A stretch of DNA of 64,000 bases from Blakeslea trispora (GCA_025331445.1 JAIWNE010000121.1:37455-101454), one strand, 5' to 3'; shown: positions 34,670 through 46,867, numbered from the stretch's first letter. Numbers and translations are program-made. The notes: a model not told the origin generated them from the sequence alone.

Positions 34670-34800
34670 AATGATGGGCAAAATACGGCCAAAAAGCAGG
34701 CAAAAATTAGGCAAAAAATAGACAAAAAATAGGCAAAAAGCAGGCAAAAGGCAGGCAAAAGGCAGGCAAAAGGCAGGCAAAAGACAGGCAGAAAAGCAAA
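34670..34800. repeat. AGGCAAAA minisatellite in element A
   Basis: Roughly a dozen variants of AGGCAAAA or AGGCAAAAAATAG. Element B has dispersed CAGGCA/GGCAAAAA words at the equivalent place. The minus-strand frame rich in Pro/Leu/Phe here is an artefact. Confidence 0.85.
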
Positions 34801-34934
34801 ATCAGTTATTACAAAGTGGCAACAATTTCTTGAATTTCAGGCATTTAAAAATCAGAAAAATTCTGGCAAAATGACTATTGAAATGGTAAATCAGTTAGTT
34901 ATAAAGCAAGCAGAAAATATTGTAATATACTTAC

Positions 34935-35225
34935 TTTGAAAGTCTCAAACAGCCATCCGGAAAGTAGAGGGTAACGCACTAAAGCGATAGAAGCTCAACA
35001 ACAGAAAAGAAGCTAGAAAAACTGAATAAGTTAAACCGAAATGAGATAATTTAATCATTTACTTACATACTAAAGCATCATAGCACCTCAAGTTATAGCC
35101 AGATACAATTACGAGTGTCTAAGGTAACTAAATAGAACAGTTAGAGAGGTCTTGAGTCATACTCAATGGCTTTACTTACTTTTATACCAAGTTTCTCGAG
35201 AAAAGACAAAATTACGTGACTAATC
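34935..35225 (-). ncRNA. Putative outward multi-exon transcript, element A
   Basis: Three exon-like units on the minus strand, 35225-35180, 35118-35067 and 35012-34935 (46, 52 and 78 nt). Each follows a pyrimidine-rich CTAG/TTAG acceptor and ends at a GTAAGT donor. A fourth donor lies at 35381. Stops occur within the units, so no shared reading frame exists. The arrangement recurs in elements B and C. Spliced non-coding RNA reading toward the element end is inference; the splice-site pattern is seen directly. Confidence 0.45.
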
Positions 35226-37176
35226 CTAAGAAAAAAAAAAGATGGTAAGTAAACAGCAATGTATTTGTATGTCAAGTTGTACCCTAAACTATGTATCAGT
35301 CTTCATAAGCTCTAAAGATAACATGCCTACATGGAGAATAGTATTCAATAAACTGTTGCTTAGGTATGGGAAAGTACTTACATGTTTTATTTCAAAATAT
35401 AAAAAAAGTAAAAGAAATGGAAGAGAAAAGAATAAAAAAAAGGAAAAAGGATGTCTAAATAAAATGACATATTGACAAATTTCTATTTTTGTGATAAAAA
35501 ATGAATCGAAAACAAAAACAGATCTGTAAAAATACGATCCGTAGAAAATTAGATGAACAGAGACTGAAGATAGATGATTTTTCTCTCTCATCAGTAACAC
35601 AAAGAATATCTGTTAACATTGTACTTTACATGAGATCTTGCTAATCAGCTTAATAGTGTAGATATCCATAGGCCATGTAATTCAACTTAACAGATAGTCA
35701 AGATGGTTTACTTAGATTGCAAAAGCAAGCCATTTAAAATAGACAATGTTGACATTAAATGAGCCCTTTTTTTTTTAAAAAAACAGGTTTTCTGAGGTGT
35801 TATTTTTTCCCAGACAGTTTTTTTCTTTTTCCTTCTATTTTCTTTTTTTATTACTAAATGAACTTTTACTCACTACTTGTATATTTTTAACCAAGTTGAT
35901 GAGCCTCAACAAACTCCCGTCATCACAACAAAGCAACGCAATGCAAGTGCGCAATCAACAATCTTACAAGAGTTTAGAAGTTTAGAGCAAAAAACACGTA
36001 AACAAAACTAGAATGACTTTGACTGTGTCTACAAAAAAAAAGAGCTATCGCCAGCAAACGTGTAAGATCCTCTCATTTCAGCATCACTGTTTTTCTACAC
36101 CCAAGTTTTAGTTATTGTCAGTACACAATTATTGAAATCTACTGTTGAACGCTTTATTACTAACCAGGTAAAAGGTAAGTAATACTTTTGGTTTGGATTG
36201 TAAACGGCTCTTTATTGGAACGGACTGCATCACGAACAGTGACCTTGAATATTTGGTTGAAGAATTGTATTTAAGCAATAAAAAAAAGACAACATCTTGT
36301 CAAGTTATTACTTTACTTGTATTTACGGTTATGTTATTCTGGGATGATATGTATTGAAACGAGTATAAGGGAATGGAATACGATAAAAAGGGCTGTTAGC
36401 ATAGAATAGTGTGTGATAATGACTTTGGCTTTACCTTATCTATCAAATATAAAAGGGATTAGCGTCTTTGTACTGTATTTCAAAAATAAACCTTTTATAG
36501 GAGTACCTTTAACAAGATCAAGCATAAGGATTAAATTATGTTTGTATGTTGCTTACGTCTTTATTTTGACAGTTTTTGGCTTTTCAAACTACCCATCTTT
36601 AAGCAATCGTTTAAGTGTTTTTTTAGGTGTCTCTTTTATTTTCAACCTCTTTTTTTTGTGTATTTTTTCTAGTATTTTTTTTTTTTTGAGAGTCTCTTTT
36701 TTTTAGTGCTTTAAGATTTTTATTTCCCATTTTTAAAAGATTTTCCCAATTATTTTGTGAGTCTCGTTCTCAATTTTTTAATTTTCTCGTTTCCGAAAGT
36801 ATTTTCCAATTTTTTAAGCAGTGATTTTTCAGGTCTTGTATTTTTTGAAGAAAAAATGACAAGACATTTCAAACTCCTCAGCATTAAGAAAATCAAGTTG
36901 CTTCAAAATCTTAGGCAGAGAAAAAATCACTGCCAAAAAATTTAAAGAGCGAAATTTCTTTAAGCAGTGAAATGATAAAAGAAATGTAAATGGTAATAAC
37001 TTTATGAATATACATCCAAATTTAATTTTGTAAAAAGTTTGGAAGCCTAAAAATACATCTACATTTCTGCCAAAAAAAACGGCAACTTTTATAGTCAAAA
37101 TCAAAAGTTGGAAAAATAAGCACATGTTAGCCGCACGTGTCCGACGTGCGTCCGACACGGGTTAGGTGTAGTGGGC

Positions 37177-37690
37177 CACTACACCCAAAAGGACGTCCAC
37201 TGCTGCCAAATTTAGCGGTGGACGTCGGTTATTTGTACAGCAATTCGGCGTCCGCTGCACAAAAGTGATCGTAAAGTCCCACTGCAAGTCCACTGCAGGT
37301 CCACTGTTAGTTGGGACCCGACGATCACTGCTGTGGACTGGACAGATGAAATGCTTGCCATGTCCCAGTGGATCATACAGGGCGTCCGTCTTATTTACTT
37401 TAGCTTTGTGATTGGATATCTTTTTCGAAGAATCTTTATTCAATTGGCCATTTTTATAAATATACTCAAAAATTCTCTGTTTAATTGGCTTTACATTTGC
37501 TATTTTATTGAAATTGACATTTCTAATTGGATGATATGGACTTCTTTACACAAATATACTTCTTTACGATTGGACTGTTTACAGCAAATATAGAGGATTA
37601 GAGGCTTAAAAAAGTGGCTTTTTATTATAGGAAAAAACTTTTTTTGATTGAAAATAATGGCTAGTTTATGGGGGAAATGTAGGGGGGAAT
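37177..37690 (+). repeat. Left terminal region of element B, copied in element C
   Basis: About 500 bp nearly identical to the reverse complement of about 53590-54109. It includes the CACTA terminus, the GTCCACTGC cluster and an AT-rich part with TCAATTGGC-like words. Confidence 0.9.
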
Positions 37691-38024
37691 TCGATCAAAA
37701 AACCAGGGCAGACGGCAGGCATCAATCAGAGAAAAAAGCCTAGAAATGAACCAGAAACAGGCAAAAACGCTGGCAAAAATGGCAGTAAAAAAATGGAATA
37801 GATGGCCAGAATACAGGCAGAAACCGCTTGGAATTTAGGCACAAATGTAACGAAAGCACTGCAGAAACGATCAAAAAACCAGCAATTTTACGGATGGCAC
37901 AAAAACCAAAAAGCATGCAGAACCGTTAGAAGGAGAAATCGAGCAAAGAATCTAAAAATGAATACTTTATCAACAAAACAATTAGATGGGTTGAAAAAGA
38001 TGTATATACAAAAGAATTACTTAC

Positions 38025-38418
38025 TTGAAACCAGCTAAACCTTGTTGTAGACATAATCCAGTACGACCAACCAAAAAGACCTTTTAAAAGGAAGAAATCT
38101 ATAATAAAACAATAAGTTATACAGGACCTTTAAAGCTTGATAGTTTACTTACAGTTCAAGAGAAAAGACAAAAGTAGAGACTCAAAAGATGTTACAGGTA
38201 AACCATCTAGAAAAGGGTTATCAGAACAGTGTGTAAGCTTTCTATTGTGTAGTATTTACCTTGAGACAATGTCCATTCAGAGAGAAAACGGAAAAGAGAG
38301 CCAAATTACTTGTTTCTAAAAAAAGGATTAAATAAATAGTACAAACAAGCTAAATAATCTTTACCTCAAACAACAAATCATATTACATCCATGTCAAGCA
38401 AAAGTAGAGAATAGATGC
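38025..38418 (-). ncRNA. Putative outward multi-exon transcript, element B
   Basis: Four exon-like units on the minus strand: 38418-38365, 38315-38260, 38206-38153 and 38098-38025 (54, 56, 54 and 74 nt), each bounded by a TAG acceptor and a GTAA(G/A) donor. They lie upstream of and divergent from the accessory gene, pointing at the CACTA terminus. Words such as TCTACTTTTG recur in two units and in element A. Every unit has stops in some frames and no joint frame is visible. Presence of RNA is inferred. Confidence 0.45.
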
Positions 38419-38713
38419 CTAAGATATCACTCTTAGTAATCACTCAATTGAATAAGAAAAAAAACTTACTTTTTTTTATTTGAAAATAAAGAGAAAAGGT
38501 AAGAAAGGAAAAAAAAAGAAAAAAAGAGAGTGAAGAGAGAAAATAACTGAAAAATTTTTTCTACCTGTCAAATCTGGAGTGAAAAAAACAATGACTTACC
38601 AATTTAGTAATAAAAAAAAGGGTTCGATTTCCTGTCAATTAATTTGAAAGCTATAAATAAAGGTCTTCAAAAGACTTGAAACCGCCATCATTATCCGTTC
38701 TTTTCTCTTCAAA

Positions 38714-39756
38714 ATGAACCGTCAAATCCCCACTGTCGCTGCTTCTACCCCTCGTGCTCCTGTCCGTCCTTCTGTTCGCTCTGTCTCTGCTGCTCGTACC
38801 GAAGAACGTTTTGAAGAGGTCTTTGATAACTTGGACGTGGTTTCTGGACGTCTTGCACGAATGGAATCGCTTCTTATTCAAACTGATACCAGTACCAGTG
38901 CTAACAGAGTCACTATAAATGCTAGAAATCCCACTTTTCTTGTAAGTTATACTTGCTTCATACTACATTTCAGGTACTTACGCTTTTGTCTTTTCTAATA
39001 GAAGGCAGTCAAGGACTCATTTGACGATGCAAAGCAAGTGGGTGTCGAATTTGACTATCGCCAGCCAATGAAGACATCGAGTAGAAACCGTTCTGTTTTT
39101 GAAGGCATTCATCAGAATGCCATCGCCAAAGTGAAGGCCCTTTCTGGCTTCTCAGGAGACCAAGAGCTTTCCTTCGAAGTACAAAGATGTCTCGGTGAAA
39201 AGGTCAGAAACCAGTTTGATTTGATCAGAAGGCGCCAGAAAAGAGATGCCTCTTTGCCAGAAGCAAGAACGACGTTCCAAGTCAGTGAGCGTAAGCGCAA
39301 GCGATTGCAGAGAGTAAGTGATAATATAGAAACCCCTTAAAACTGGCAGTAATACTCATCCATCTTTTGAAGAAACTTCGTTCTCGTACTGCCTGCTTTG
39401 CTGATAACAAGGCAATGATGACACCTCTTTTTGGTGAAGATGAGGAGTGTGCTGCTGTCCTTGACATGAAGTATATGTCGGAAGAAGAAGATGAACAAGA
39501 GAATGACGAAGAGGATAGCTACTTTCGTGTTCTGGTTCCTTCTTGGCGTTCAGACAAAGTAAGTTGCTAAAGCATCTTTTACCCTTGTTCGTGATACTGA
39601 CAATGTTTGTAGTTGAACCAATTTTTCGCTGCTCTGGACAGCATCCATAAGAAGAAGAACAAGGCCATACGCGCTCCTCGACGCCGTGAAGTTGTTGAAA
39701 AGGAGCTGCCTACTGGACGCCACGAAAAGTTTCCTCAATGGGCCATTAGGTCTTAA
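38714..39756 (+). CDS. CACTA accessory protein (TnpA-like candidate) of element B, 289 aa
   Basis: Four exons, 38714-38941, 39002-39313, 39373-39558 and 39613-39756, with GTAAGT donors and AG acceptors, all introns phase 0. The product starts MNRQIPTVAAST and has a short predicted coiled coil (about 30-55), a helical exon-2 domain with a basic end (SERKRKRLQR), an acidic stretch in exon 3 (SEEEDEQENDEED) before VPSWRSDK, and a basic C-terminus closing KFPQWAIRS. Exon lengths, intron phases and the PSWRS(D)K and PxWxI(R/K) blocks match the palindrome gene at 6664-7900, while the rest has diverged strongly. Convergent with the transposase gene. No known domain; probable partner or end-binding protein (inference). 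Confidence 0.8.
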
Positions 39757-40206
39757 AGTGCTGTTGTTTTTTGTCTCTTTGTTGCTTTTTTTCCTTTTAA
39801 TAAATAAATATTTGAATCAATCAAGTTATCATTTCAAAACATAAACCTAATACTTAGCTTGTTCATTTCTAACCACTTGATTTCTTCTTTTGCTTTGATC
39901 GAGTTCTAAATGTTAAATAGACAAAACGTAAATAAAGATAAAATAAAGAAATAATAAAAAAGGTAGACAAAAAATTAAAGGAATGAAATGTATTTATTAA
40001 AAAACCGCAAGGCAAAAAAATTGGAAAGGCATAGAAAGAAAGTCATAAAAAAAGGCATAGGTAGACATAGCATAGGAAAAGCATAGGTAGACATAGCATA
40101 GGTAGGCATAGGTAGGCATAGCATAGGGAAAGCATAGGTAGGCATAGGACAAAAAGGCATAAGTGAACATAGGGTAAAAGGGCATAAGCAAACATAAACA
40201 AAAAAA
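39757..40206. other. Convergent 3' region with TAGGCATAG repeats
   Basis: 450 bp between the stops of the two element-B genes. It has AATAAATA-type poly(A) signals and, at about 40050-40160, a cluster of GCATAGGTAGGCATAG-like tandem words that give spurious Tyr/Pro-rich frames. Confidence 0.7.
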
Positions 40207-43200
40207 TTAAGCAATGAGCTTTGGTGGCAATGGGATGACTACATGACGATTCGTAAGGTGGTCAAGAACAATTGCTACTTGGTTATGCAAGTGAACAACA
40301 GGTATGATAGAAGCATCTGAGTCATCTTCAAAACCAGCATTTAGTGTTTCCATGCCATACATAGATGGATCTTGATTATTGAAGTAGTAAAATGCATCGT
40401 CTGACTTATTGAACCATTTTACATAGGCGAGCGTATGGGGTCTTGACACTATAACACCATTTCCATCTACTACTTTGACAGCACTTCTGAAGATACAATG
40501 AACCTGGCAATACCTAAGAACTAAGCCGTGGGCACCTGGGTAATATGCCATTGCATATGAACCTCGTTTACGTAATGTAGATGCTTCAATTGAGTTAAAC
40601 TTGTTACCAAGAATGTTGATATACTTGTAAGTTAACACTTTGCGTTCAACAGGTAGGCGGCTTGAGTTTGCAATCGCAAGGAACTCGTCGATGTATCCGT
40701 CACCATATACACTGTTGTAATAAGAAACAAGACAACAAAACACTTCTTCATTCAAGGTAGAAATCTTGGACTTGAGAGACAATACGGTGTTTAGAGGGAG
40801 TTGCTCATAACCATATGCACCAATGGTTCCGGTATACAAGTTGTAGAAGTTCGACAGGTCAAAGGGCTTATCGCTAACATCATGCGTCTCATCCAAGGAC
40901 TTGTCACCAAGAAAGAAAGCTTCCACCTGCTGTTTGTTCTCCTTAGGGATATAATCCATAAGCTCTCTTACTGAATCTTCGCTGTGTACATCCAACAAGA
41001 ACTTATTGATGTACGTACGCTCGACGCAGTCTTTTCTATTTGTTCTGATTGTTTTCAAATCTTGATTGTATCGTTCGAAATTAAACAACCAGTGTGACGG
41101 AGAGGCAGAGTAGTCTAAGATTGTTTCTTTCAAATGAAGAGCGTTATGGAAATTGATTGTAACCAGGAACTTGTCTTGGTAAATCTCTTCGAACCCAACC
41201 AGGAAAGACTTCAACAGATCATGTGCCTTATCGAGTTCCGAGAGGGACAAACAAGGAGAAAGAAGGATTCGCGAAGACTTTACCAAAAGCATCCAATGTT
41301 CGTAAGGCTTCTTTTCAAGACGCTGGGGAAGGAGGTATGGAGACAACACCAACAACCAGGTAGCCCATTCATCTGCCTTAAAGTTTGAGAAACCATTGCC
41401 AATAGTTATCTTTCTTGCAATCGATGAAACAGCATGGCTGGGAGGAAGGATGAACTTGCTCTCCAAGATTATTTGCATCTCCTTCAAGTGTGCGGGTGTA
41501 AGCTTGGGCAATGATCTTCTACCAGCTGTGGTGAACACGCCTGTCCATATGCTTGCCATTTTCTTTGTAAGACCAAGAAGCAGATTATGCATAATGTCGA
41601 TACCGACATGGCGAATCGGATCGAAGTATGGCAAGTCCAAGAGAACACTCCAACGGGTACCATTCTGTCTTTCTTTTTCTTTACGAGCACTTTCTGTTCT
41701 AGTTTGCAGCCATTCTTGTGCTTGTTGTCTGTGCTCGCTGCATGTTCTTCTCACTTGGCTTTCAATGTCAAAGTTAGTGAAGTCCCGAGCCTTGTCACCT
41801 GCCACGATGGGGTCAAACTGTTTCTTGCACTTCAGACAAGCATTGATAGAATTGAAGGACGTGAAACCGGCCACTTTGCGTTGAGCAGGCAAATCCATCA
41901 TACACAAAGAAAGTGCTGCCTTGACTACTTGTCTTCCATGGCTTCTGGTTTCCATCTCAACACCGTTCATCAAATGGGTTAGCTCTCTGACCAAGGGACG
42001 CAGGTAATGATTCATTTCAAAAGTTTTGGGTTCCTTTGGACCATTTATGAGACAGACCAGAATGATGTTGCTACGAAGGTTTCTTATCTCACGTGGCAAA
42101 TTTTGGATAGTGAGGTAAATGGCACCAACACTATAGGAGTCCTTGTAGGCTTGAAACCAGTCGCAGTTTAATGTAAGCATTAGGTTGAAGTCGCTTTGGA
42201 AAACGAATGGCTGATTATCAATGGGCTTGAGCTTGAACTCGTTCCAGATTTGACCATCGTAAATGTCAGAAAGCATTCCAGGCAAGACTTGACGTTCCTT
42301 CCAGAGACTGATTTTGTTAGCGAATCCATCACGCATGAAAAACATCTTCAGTGTTTCAACCAAAGAGTTGTACGAAAAAGTTCTAAGTGGGGCAAGTGTA
42401 CCATACTGGTTGTGTGCCAAAAGATCTTGTTGACAGAGAGAAGAGCCCAAAAAAATGCCTTTGTCGAAGCATGATACTTTTTGTTGAACAATTGCTTGCT
42501 CTTCGTCGGTGCTGTATGGATGAATAGCATGACAGGTAACGCAGCTAGCATATTCTTTTACGCTTGATCCAAAAGGGCGAGCGGATTGACACCAGATGTC
42601 GAAGGTAGCAACAGACTTGGGAAAGCGATACTTTTCGTCAGTCAAACAAAGAACCATGTTTGAAAAAAGCATAACTGTCTCACAAGAAACGTCGTTCAAT
42701 TGATTCTTGCGCAACAAAACAACCATAGCAAACAAAAGAGAAGCGATTGGTGTAGAAGGCAAGTTGGTGTTGCGAGGATAATCGTAAGAAGAACCTATAA
42801 ATAAATCGAGGTATTAATTTTACTGATAAATGAAACAAGCGAAGAATATAGACATACCTTCTTGATTAGCACTTTCAACTGGAACAGATTCAAAAGTAGT
42901 CGTGCCATAAGAGAATTCTAAATCTAATTATATGATATTAATGAAATGTAAGCAATATAAAGGTACTGAATATTACCTTCTTCAAAAAAGAAATCGTCAG
43001 TGGTGGAAGTAATATCGGAACCAGTGATTTGAGAAGCACCTGAGGCTACAATGTCAAATACTGTTAATCATAAAGTATAAAAAAAAATATCTTAATTTAA
43101 GTTACCATTGCTTCTGGATCTCTTGATTGCATCGTTGGTTTGATGGTAGGAGTATGCGCGCTTTGTCACATAGGCACATTTCAAAACGGGACATGCTTTG

Positions 43201-43271
43201 CAAACAGTGCATTCACATTTGACTAAATTGTCATCAGTAGACAATTGAGCAGAGTTTTGAGAGTTGAACAT
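40207..43271 (-). CDS. tnp2-domain CACTA transposase, 962 aa, apparently intact
   Basis: Exons 43271-43106, 43045-42977, 42923-42858 and 42794-40207 sum to 2,889 nt, an exact frame of 962 codons plus stop. The N-terminus is Cys-rich (CECTVCKACPVLKC), followed by an acidic linker. The tnp2 core lies at about residues 300-520: LTLNCDWFQAYKDSYSVGA (first acidic residue), LINGPKEPKTFEMNHYL, CLKC zinc pair, and VGIDIMHNLLLGL. The C-terminal domain (about 740-962) is the part that exists alone in the palindrome. It catalyses cut-and-paste excision and insertion with a 3-bp duplication, in keeping with the flanking GGC. No internal stop, so probably active or recently so. Confidence 0.92.
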
Positions 43272-45581
43272 TTTAAAAATAATGAGTAGGAAAGTAAAAG
43301 AAAGAGGTAATAAATGTTCTGTTATTGTATTATTTATCTGTCCTTTTATATAAACAATCTCCATTTGGATTTTTCAAACTACTTGTGTTATCTGTTCATC
43401 CTGAAAAAGCTTTACTTACTTCAGAAGCCGACAGGGATACTCACAATAACAACTCCGGAAACTGTTCTTATTTTTTTTCATACTTATTTACACAAATGAA
43501 TTGAAAAACGGTTTGTCCTTTATTTCAATCCGGGATGATTCTGTAAATAACCCTTTGGGATCCACTTGTATAAGTAAAATGACAGCCATTGTTCTTGTTT
43601 TTTTTATTACTAATTTTAAGGGCTTTCTATTTGGCTGTCAAATCTTGTCTTACTGTAATACACGGAGTTGAAGAAAACGTGTTCCCAAGTTTTTTTTTTT
43701 CAAATGCTGCGATTGTTCACTTTACCATTTCTACTTCTTGTGAGCAGCACTTGTTGTGTTATAAGCACTAAGTTATGGATACCTTTTTTTTTATAGATGC
43801 ATTATAATTTCCACTGTTTGGTTGTATATTATTACATGTTTTTTTAATGAGTTTTTTTTTGGATGTCAGATTTCGATGTCTTTTCTTAGAAAAATATATC
43901 AGGGTCAAACTTGATTACTTCACTCCGATGTTTGAGAAATTTGAAATACTTACAAAAGAGATGAAAATGAAAAAGGCTGAAAAATGTGTATGATAGGTAA
44001 TTGCGATTAGCGATTTCTCTCTTTTATCCTTTATGATAACATACGCCATAAAAAATATGAAATGGTTTCTCTTTTTTTAAGCGTAAAATAATAATTTCTA
44101 TACAAAAAAATAGTCATAAAAAAATACTTTTTCCGCCTCAAGAAAAAAAAAGTCTCTTTCCAAAAAAATATTTTCCACCTCGCTTCCTATTTACTTTTTT
44201 TTATTGAAACGACCTTGACTCCTGACTTATTCATCACTAAAAAGAAAGACTGATGAAACTCAACAGACTTTAGTCATTGCAATAAACCAATATAATACAA
44301 GCGCGCAATCAACAAGCCGATAAGAGTCTAGAAGTTTTTTTTAAAAAAAAAAAGACAACCACAAAGATTCTTTGAATATATTTCAGCAAAAAGCTTCGAT
44401 GCCAGCAAAAAAGTAAGACTATTTTATTTCGGCATCACTTCTGTGCAATATACAAGTTTTAGTTCTTGTAAGTACAAAGCTATTGAAGTCTACTGTTGAA
44501 CGCTTTGTTGCTCGTCAGGTAAGAGGTAAGTAATACTTTTGGGTTAGAATGTAAACGGTTCTTTGTTGGAATGGACTGCATCACAAACTACGACCTTGGA
44601 TATTTGGTTAAAGAATTGTATTTAAACAATAAAAAAAGACGACATCCTTCCTATCAAGTTATTACTTTATTTTTATTTGCGGTTATGTTATTCTGGGTTG
44701 ACAGAGTGTGTATATGTATCGAAACGAGTATAAAGGAATGGAATACGATAAAAAGGGCTGTTAGCATAGGATAGCGTGTGTTTTAATGACCTTTGCTTTA
44801 CTTGATTCATTAAGTATAAAAGGGATTGGCATCTTTGTATTTTATCTCAAAAATAGACCTTTGGTACGAGTAGCTTGACGAGATCTAGTATAATGATCAA
44901 GATGTGCTAACATCTTTTTAACAAATCTCTTTTTTTAAGCTTTTAGTTTTTAGAAGCGTTTTCTCTCCAAAACCTTTTTCTTTCAATGTCATTTTTTTAG
45001 GTGTCTTTTTTATGTATTTTTTTAAGTGTCTTTTTTTTTCAACAACTTTTTTTTTTTTTTTTAGGAGAGTCTCTTTTTTTTTGAGAGTCTCTTTTTTTCA
45101 GTGCTTTAAGTTTTTTATTTCCCATTTTTAAAGAATTTTCCCAATTATTTTGTGAGACTCATTCTCAATTTTTAAATTTCTCGTTTCCGAAAGTATTTTC
45201 CAATTTTTTTAGCAGTGATTTTTCAGGTCTTGATATTTTTTGAAGAAAAAATGACAAGTCAATTTAAACTCCTCAGCATTAAGGAAATCAAGTTGCTGTA
45301 AAATCTCAAGCAGAGAAAAAATCACTGCCAAAATAATTCAAAGAGCGAAATTTCTTTAAGCAGTGAAATGATAGAAGAAATGTAAATGGTAATAACTTTA
45401 TGAAAATACATCCAATTTTAATTTTGTAAAAAGTTTTGGAAGCCTAGAAGATACATCTAAATATCTGCCAAAAAAAACAGCAACTTCTATAGTCAAAATC
45501 AAAAGTTGGAAATTTGACAGCGGTGGACGCCCAGTCCAACCCGGGTGTCCACTGTACAGCGGACCGGCATTTGGTGTAGTG
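43272..45581. other. Right non-coding region of element B
   Basis: Upstream of the transposase ATG. No gene. The last about 1.35 kb (44220-45581) is homologous to the right part of element A (35880-37173), including a GTAAGTAA donor-like word, long T-runs and a conserved GCAGTGATTTTTC/GAAAAAATCACTGC inverted pair around 45210-45330. The terminus carries GTCCAC-type repeats. Confidence 0.75.
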
Positions 45582-45638
45582 GGCAAAATTATGTAAACAA
45601 TGGTTTTATATTTTCATACCACGTATCAAAAGAAAAAT

Positions 45639-45711
45639 GCCTAGCTAGCTCAATCGGTAGAGCGTGAGACTCTTAATCTCAAGGTTGTGGGTTCGACCCC
45701 CACGTTGGGCT
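45639..45711 (+). tRNA. tRNA-Lys (CTT)
   Basis: 73-nt cloverleaf: acceptor GCCTAGC pairs with GTTGGGC, D-arm AGCTCAATCGGTAGAGC, anticodon stem TGAGA/TCTCA around loop CTCTTAA (anticodon CTT), T-arm GTGGGTTCGACCCCCAC. No intron. The A and B boxes are intact and a T-rich stretch follows. One of two clear host genes in the window; element B stops 54 bp upstream. Confidence 0.97.
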
Positions 45712-46867
45712 ATTGTTTGAACTTTTATATAAATTTTTGTTTGTGTAAGTAAAGGGTTTTTTTATCGTTACAGTGTTACAGGACAAAGGATAGTTTTTGC
45801 AATAATTTGAGAAAGAGAACAAATAGTGTTACAGGACGTAAGTAGTATTTTGCCAGTAACGAGTCAGAGTAAATGATACAATAGAACCAAAGAGAGGAAC
45901 GATTGTTATGTAATGAGCACCACGTTGTTTAGGTAACGAACCTTAAGAAGAGATATAAGTGAAAAGAAAAGAAAAGTAAGTTAAATGAAATATATAAATG
46001 ATACAATGATTAAGCGTATTAGCAGTTAATCAAGGGAAGTCTTAGTAATAGAAAGCCTGTCTATGCGGCAAGGTTAATGTCAAAGTATATAGTAAAGTTA
46101 GAGGGAGAAAAGAGCTTCTTGTTTATTTAATAAAACTAATTGATATTTATATCTGTTCATCCTATTGATGACAGTCCTATCTAAAAGGATCTAAGTTAAG
46201 TAAATTTATGAGTCATTGCTAGTCTGATGGTGTTGTTAACCAATTGAATAATATAATAATGGTGAAATACAAATAATGTTGGGGAAGATTGAAAAGTTTT
46301 CAGTGAGATAGATTGTTATAAGAAGTTTGATTCGTTGAATGGATAGATGTAAATGTGAGTTTTAAATAAAATTGAGGTAAGATAGATAAAAATAGTATAA
46401 TAAGTATATTTAGAATAAGAGGAGCATGTTACAAACCGCACCTCCATTGCGGTAATAAAATTAGCACCTCCGCTGCGCTCTGGTTAATTTTCTTGACCTT
46501 CACTATGGTTCGGTACGCTGCGCTTTGTAATTTGCTCGTGCTGCCGCAGGCCAACTAATTCGATGAGAAGATCAAAGTGGGGCCCCACCCATATTTTTTT
46601 TAAACTTTCGCTATGGTATAAAATAACCCCTTCGCTGCGCTTCGTGTATTTTAAACCGTCGCTTTGGTGAAAAAAAAAACATGTGTCCCGGGGCAGTGGA
46701 AACGAATTAAGCTAATTAGATGATTTGAAAAAAGCCTAATAGTATGAGTTAGATTGTACTTTTTTCATAGAGGTATAAATTTTGCTTTTATGGTCAGATG
46801 AGTTTATTGTTCTAAATAGCAAAAGTAGATTGAGATAATATATGTAAGGTAATTGATAAGATTGTTT
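45712..46867. other. tRNA-Helitron spacer with GC-rich repeat cluster
   Basis: AT-rich to about 46420. At 46435-46690 GC rises sharply, with three copies of a CTYCGCTGCGCTYY word (near 46470, 46515 and 46632), a GGGGCCCC palindrome near 46581 and an ACCGCA/TGCGGT hairpin at about 46437-46455. This lies 3' of the minus-strand Helitron gene and is probably its 3' terminal region; the exact end is not resolved. Confidence 0.6.

Larger units (their letters stand above)
34096..37173. mobile_element. CACTA element A, non-coding, 3.1 kb
   Basis: Begins CACTACACATAAAGG, ends GGTGTAGTG, and is flanked by GGC (34093-34095 and 37174-37176). Its right about 1.2 kb is clearly homologous to the right end of element B (44220-45581), and its left subterminal part shares order and motifs with B. 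No transposase: it looks like an internally deleted relative that would rely on B-type proteins. Contents include a 39-bp tandem repeat, a 10-bp-arm hairpin, an AGGCAAAA minisatellite and a chain of exon-like units on the minus strand. Confidence 0.9.
37177..45581. mobile_element. CACTA element B, apparently autonomous, 8.4 kb
   Basis: Starts CACTACACCCAAAAGG, ends TTTGGTGTAGTG, flanked by GGC at 37174-37176 and 45582-45584. Terminal inverted repeat is CACTACACC. The left 230 bp hold many GTCCACTGC/GCAGTGGAC-type words; the right end repeats GTCCACCGC and GTCCACTGT. Inside are two convergent genes: accessory protein (38714-39756, plus) and tnp2 transposase (40207-43271, minus), both with open frames. 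Its left GGC is also the right GGC of element A, so the two lie in tandem. It ends 54 bp before tRNA-Lys. Confidence 0.95.

Noticed and set aside
34508..34780. Pro/Leu/Phe-rich minus-strand protein in element A
   Set aside because: Translation of the AGGCAAAA minisatellite.
39975..40214. Tyr/Pro-rich small proteins between the element B genes
   Set aside because: Translation of GCATAGGTAG tandem words in overlapping frames.
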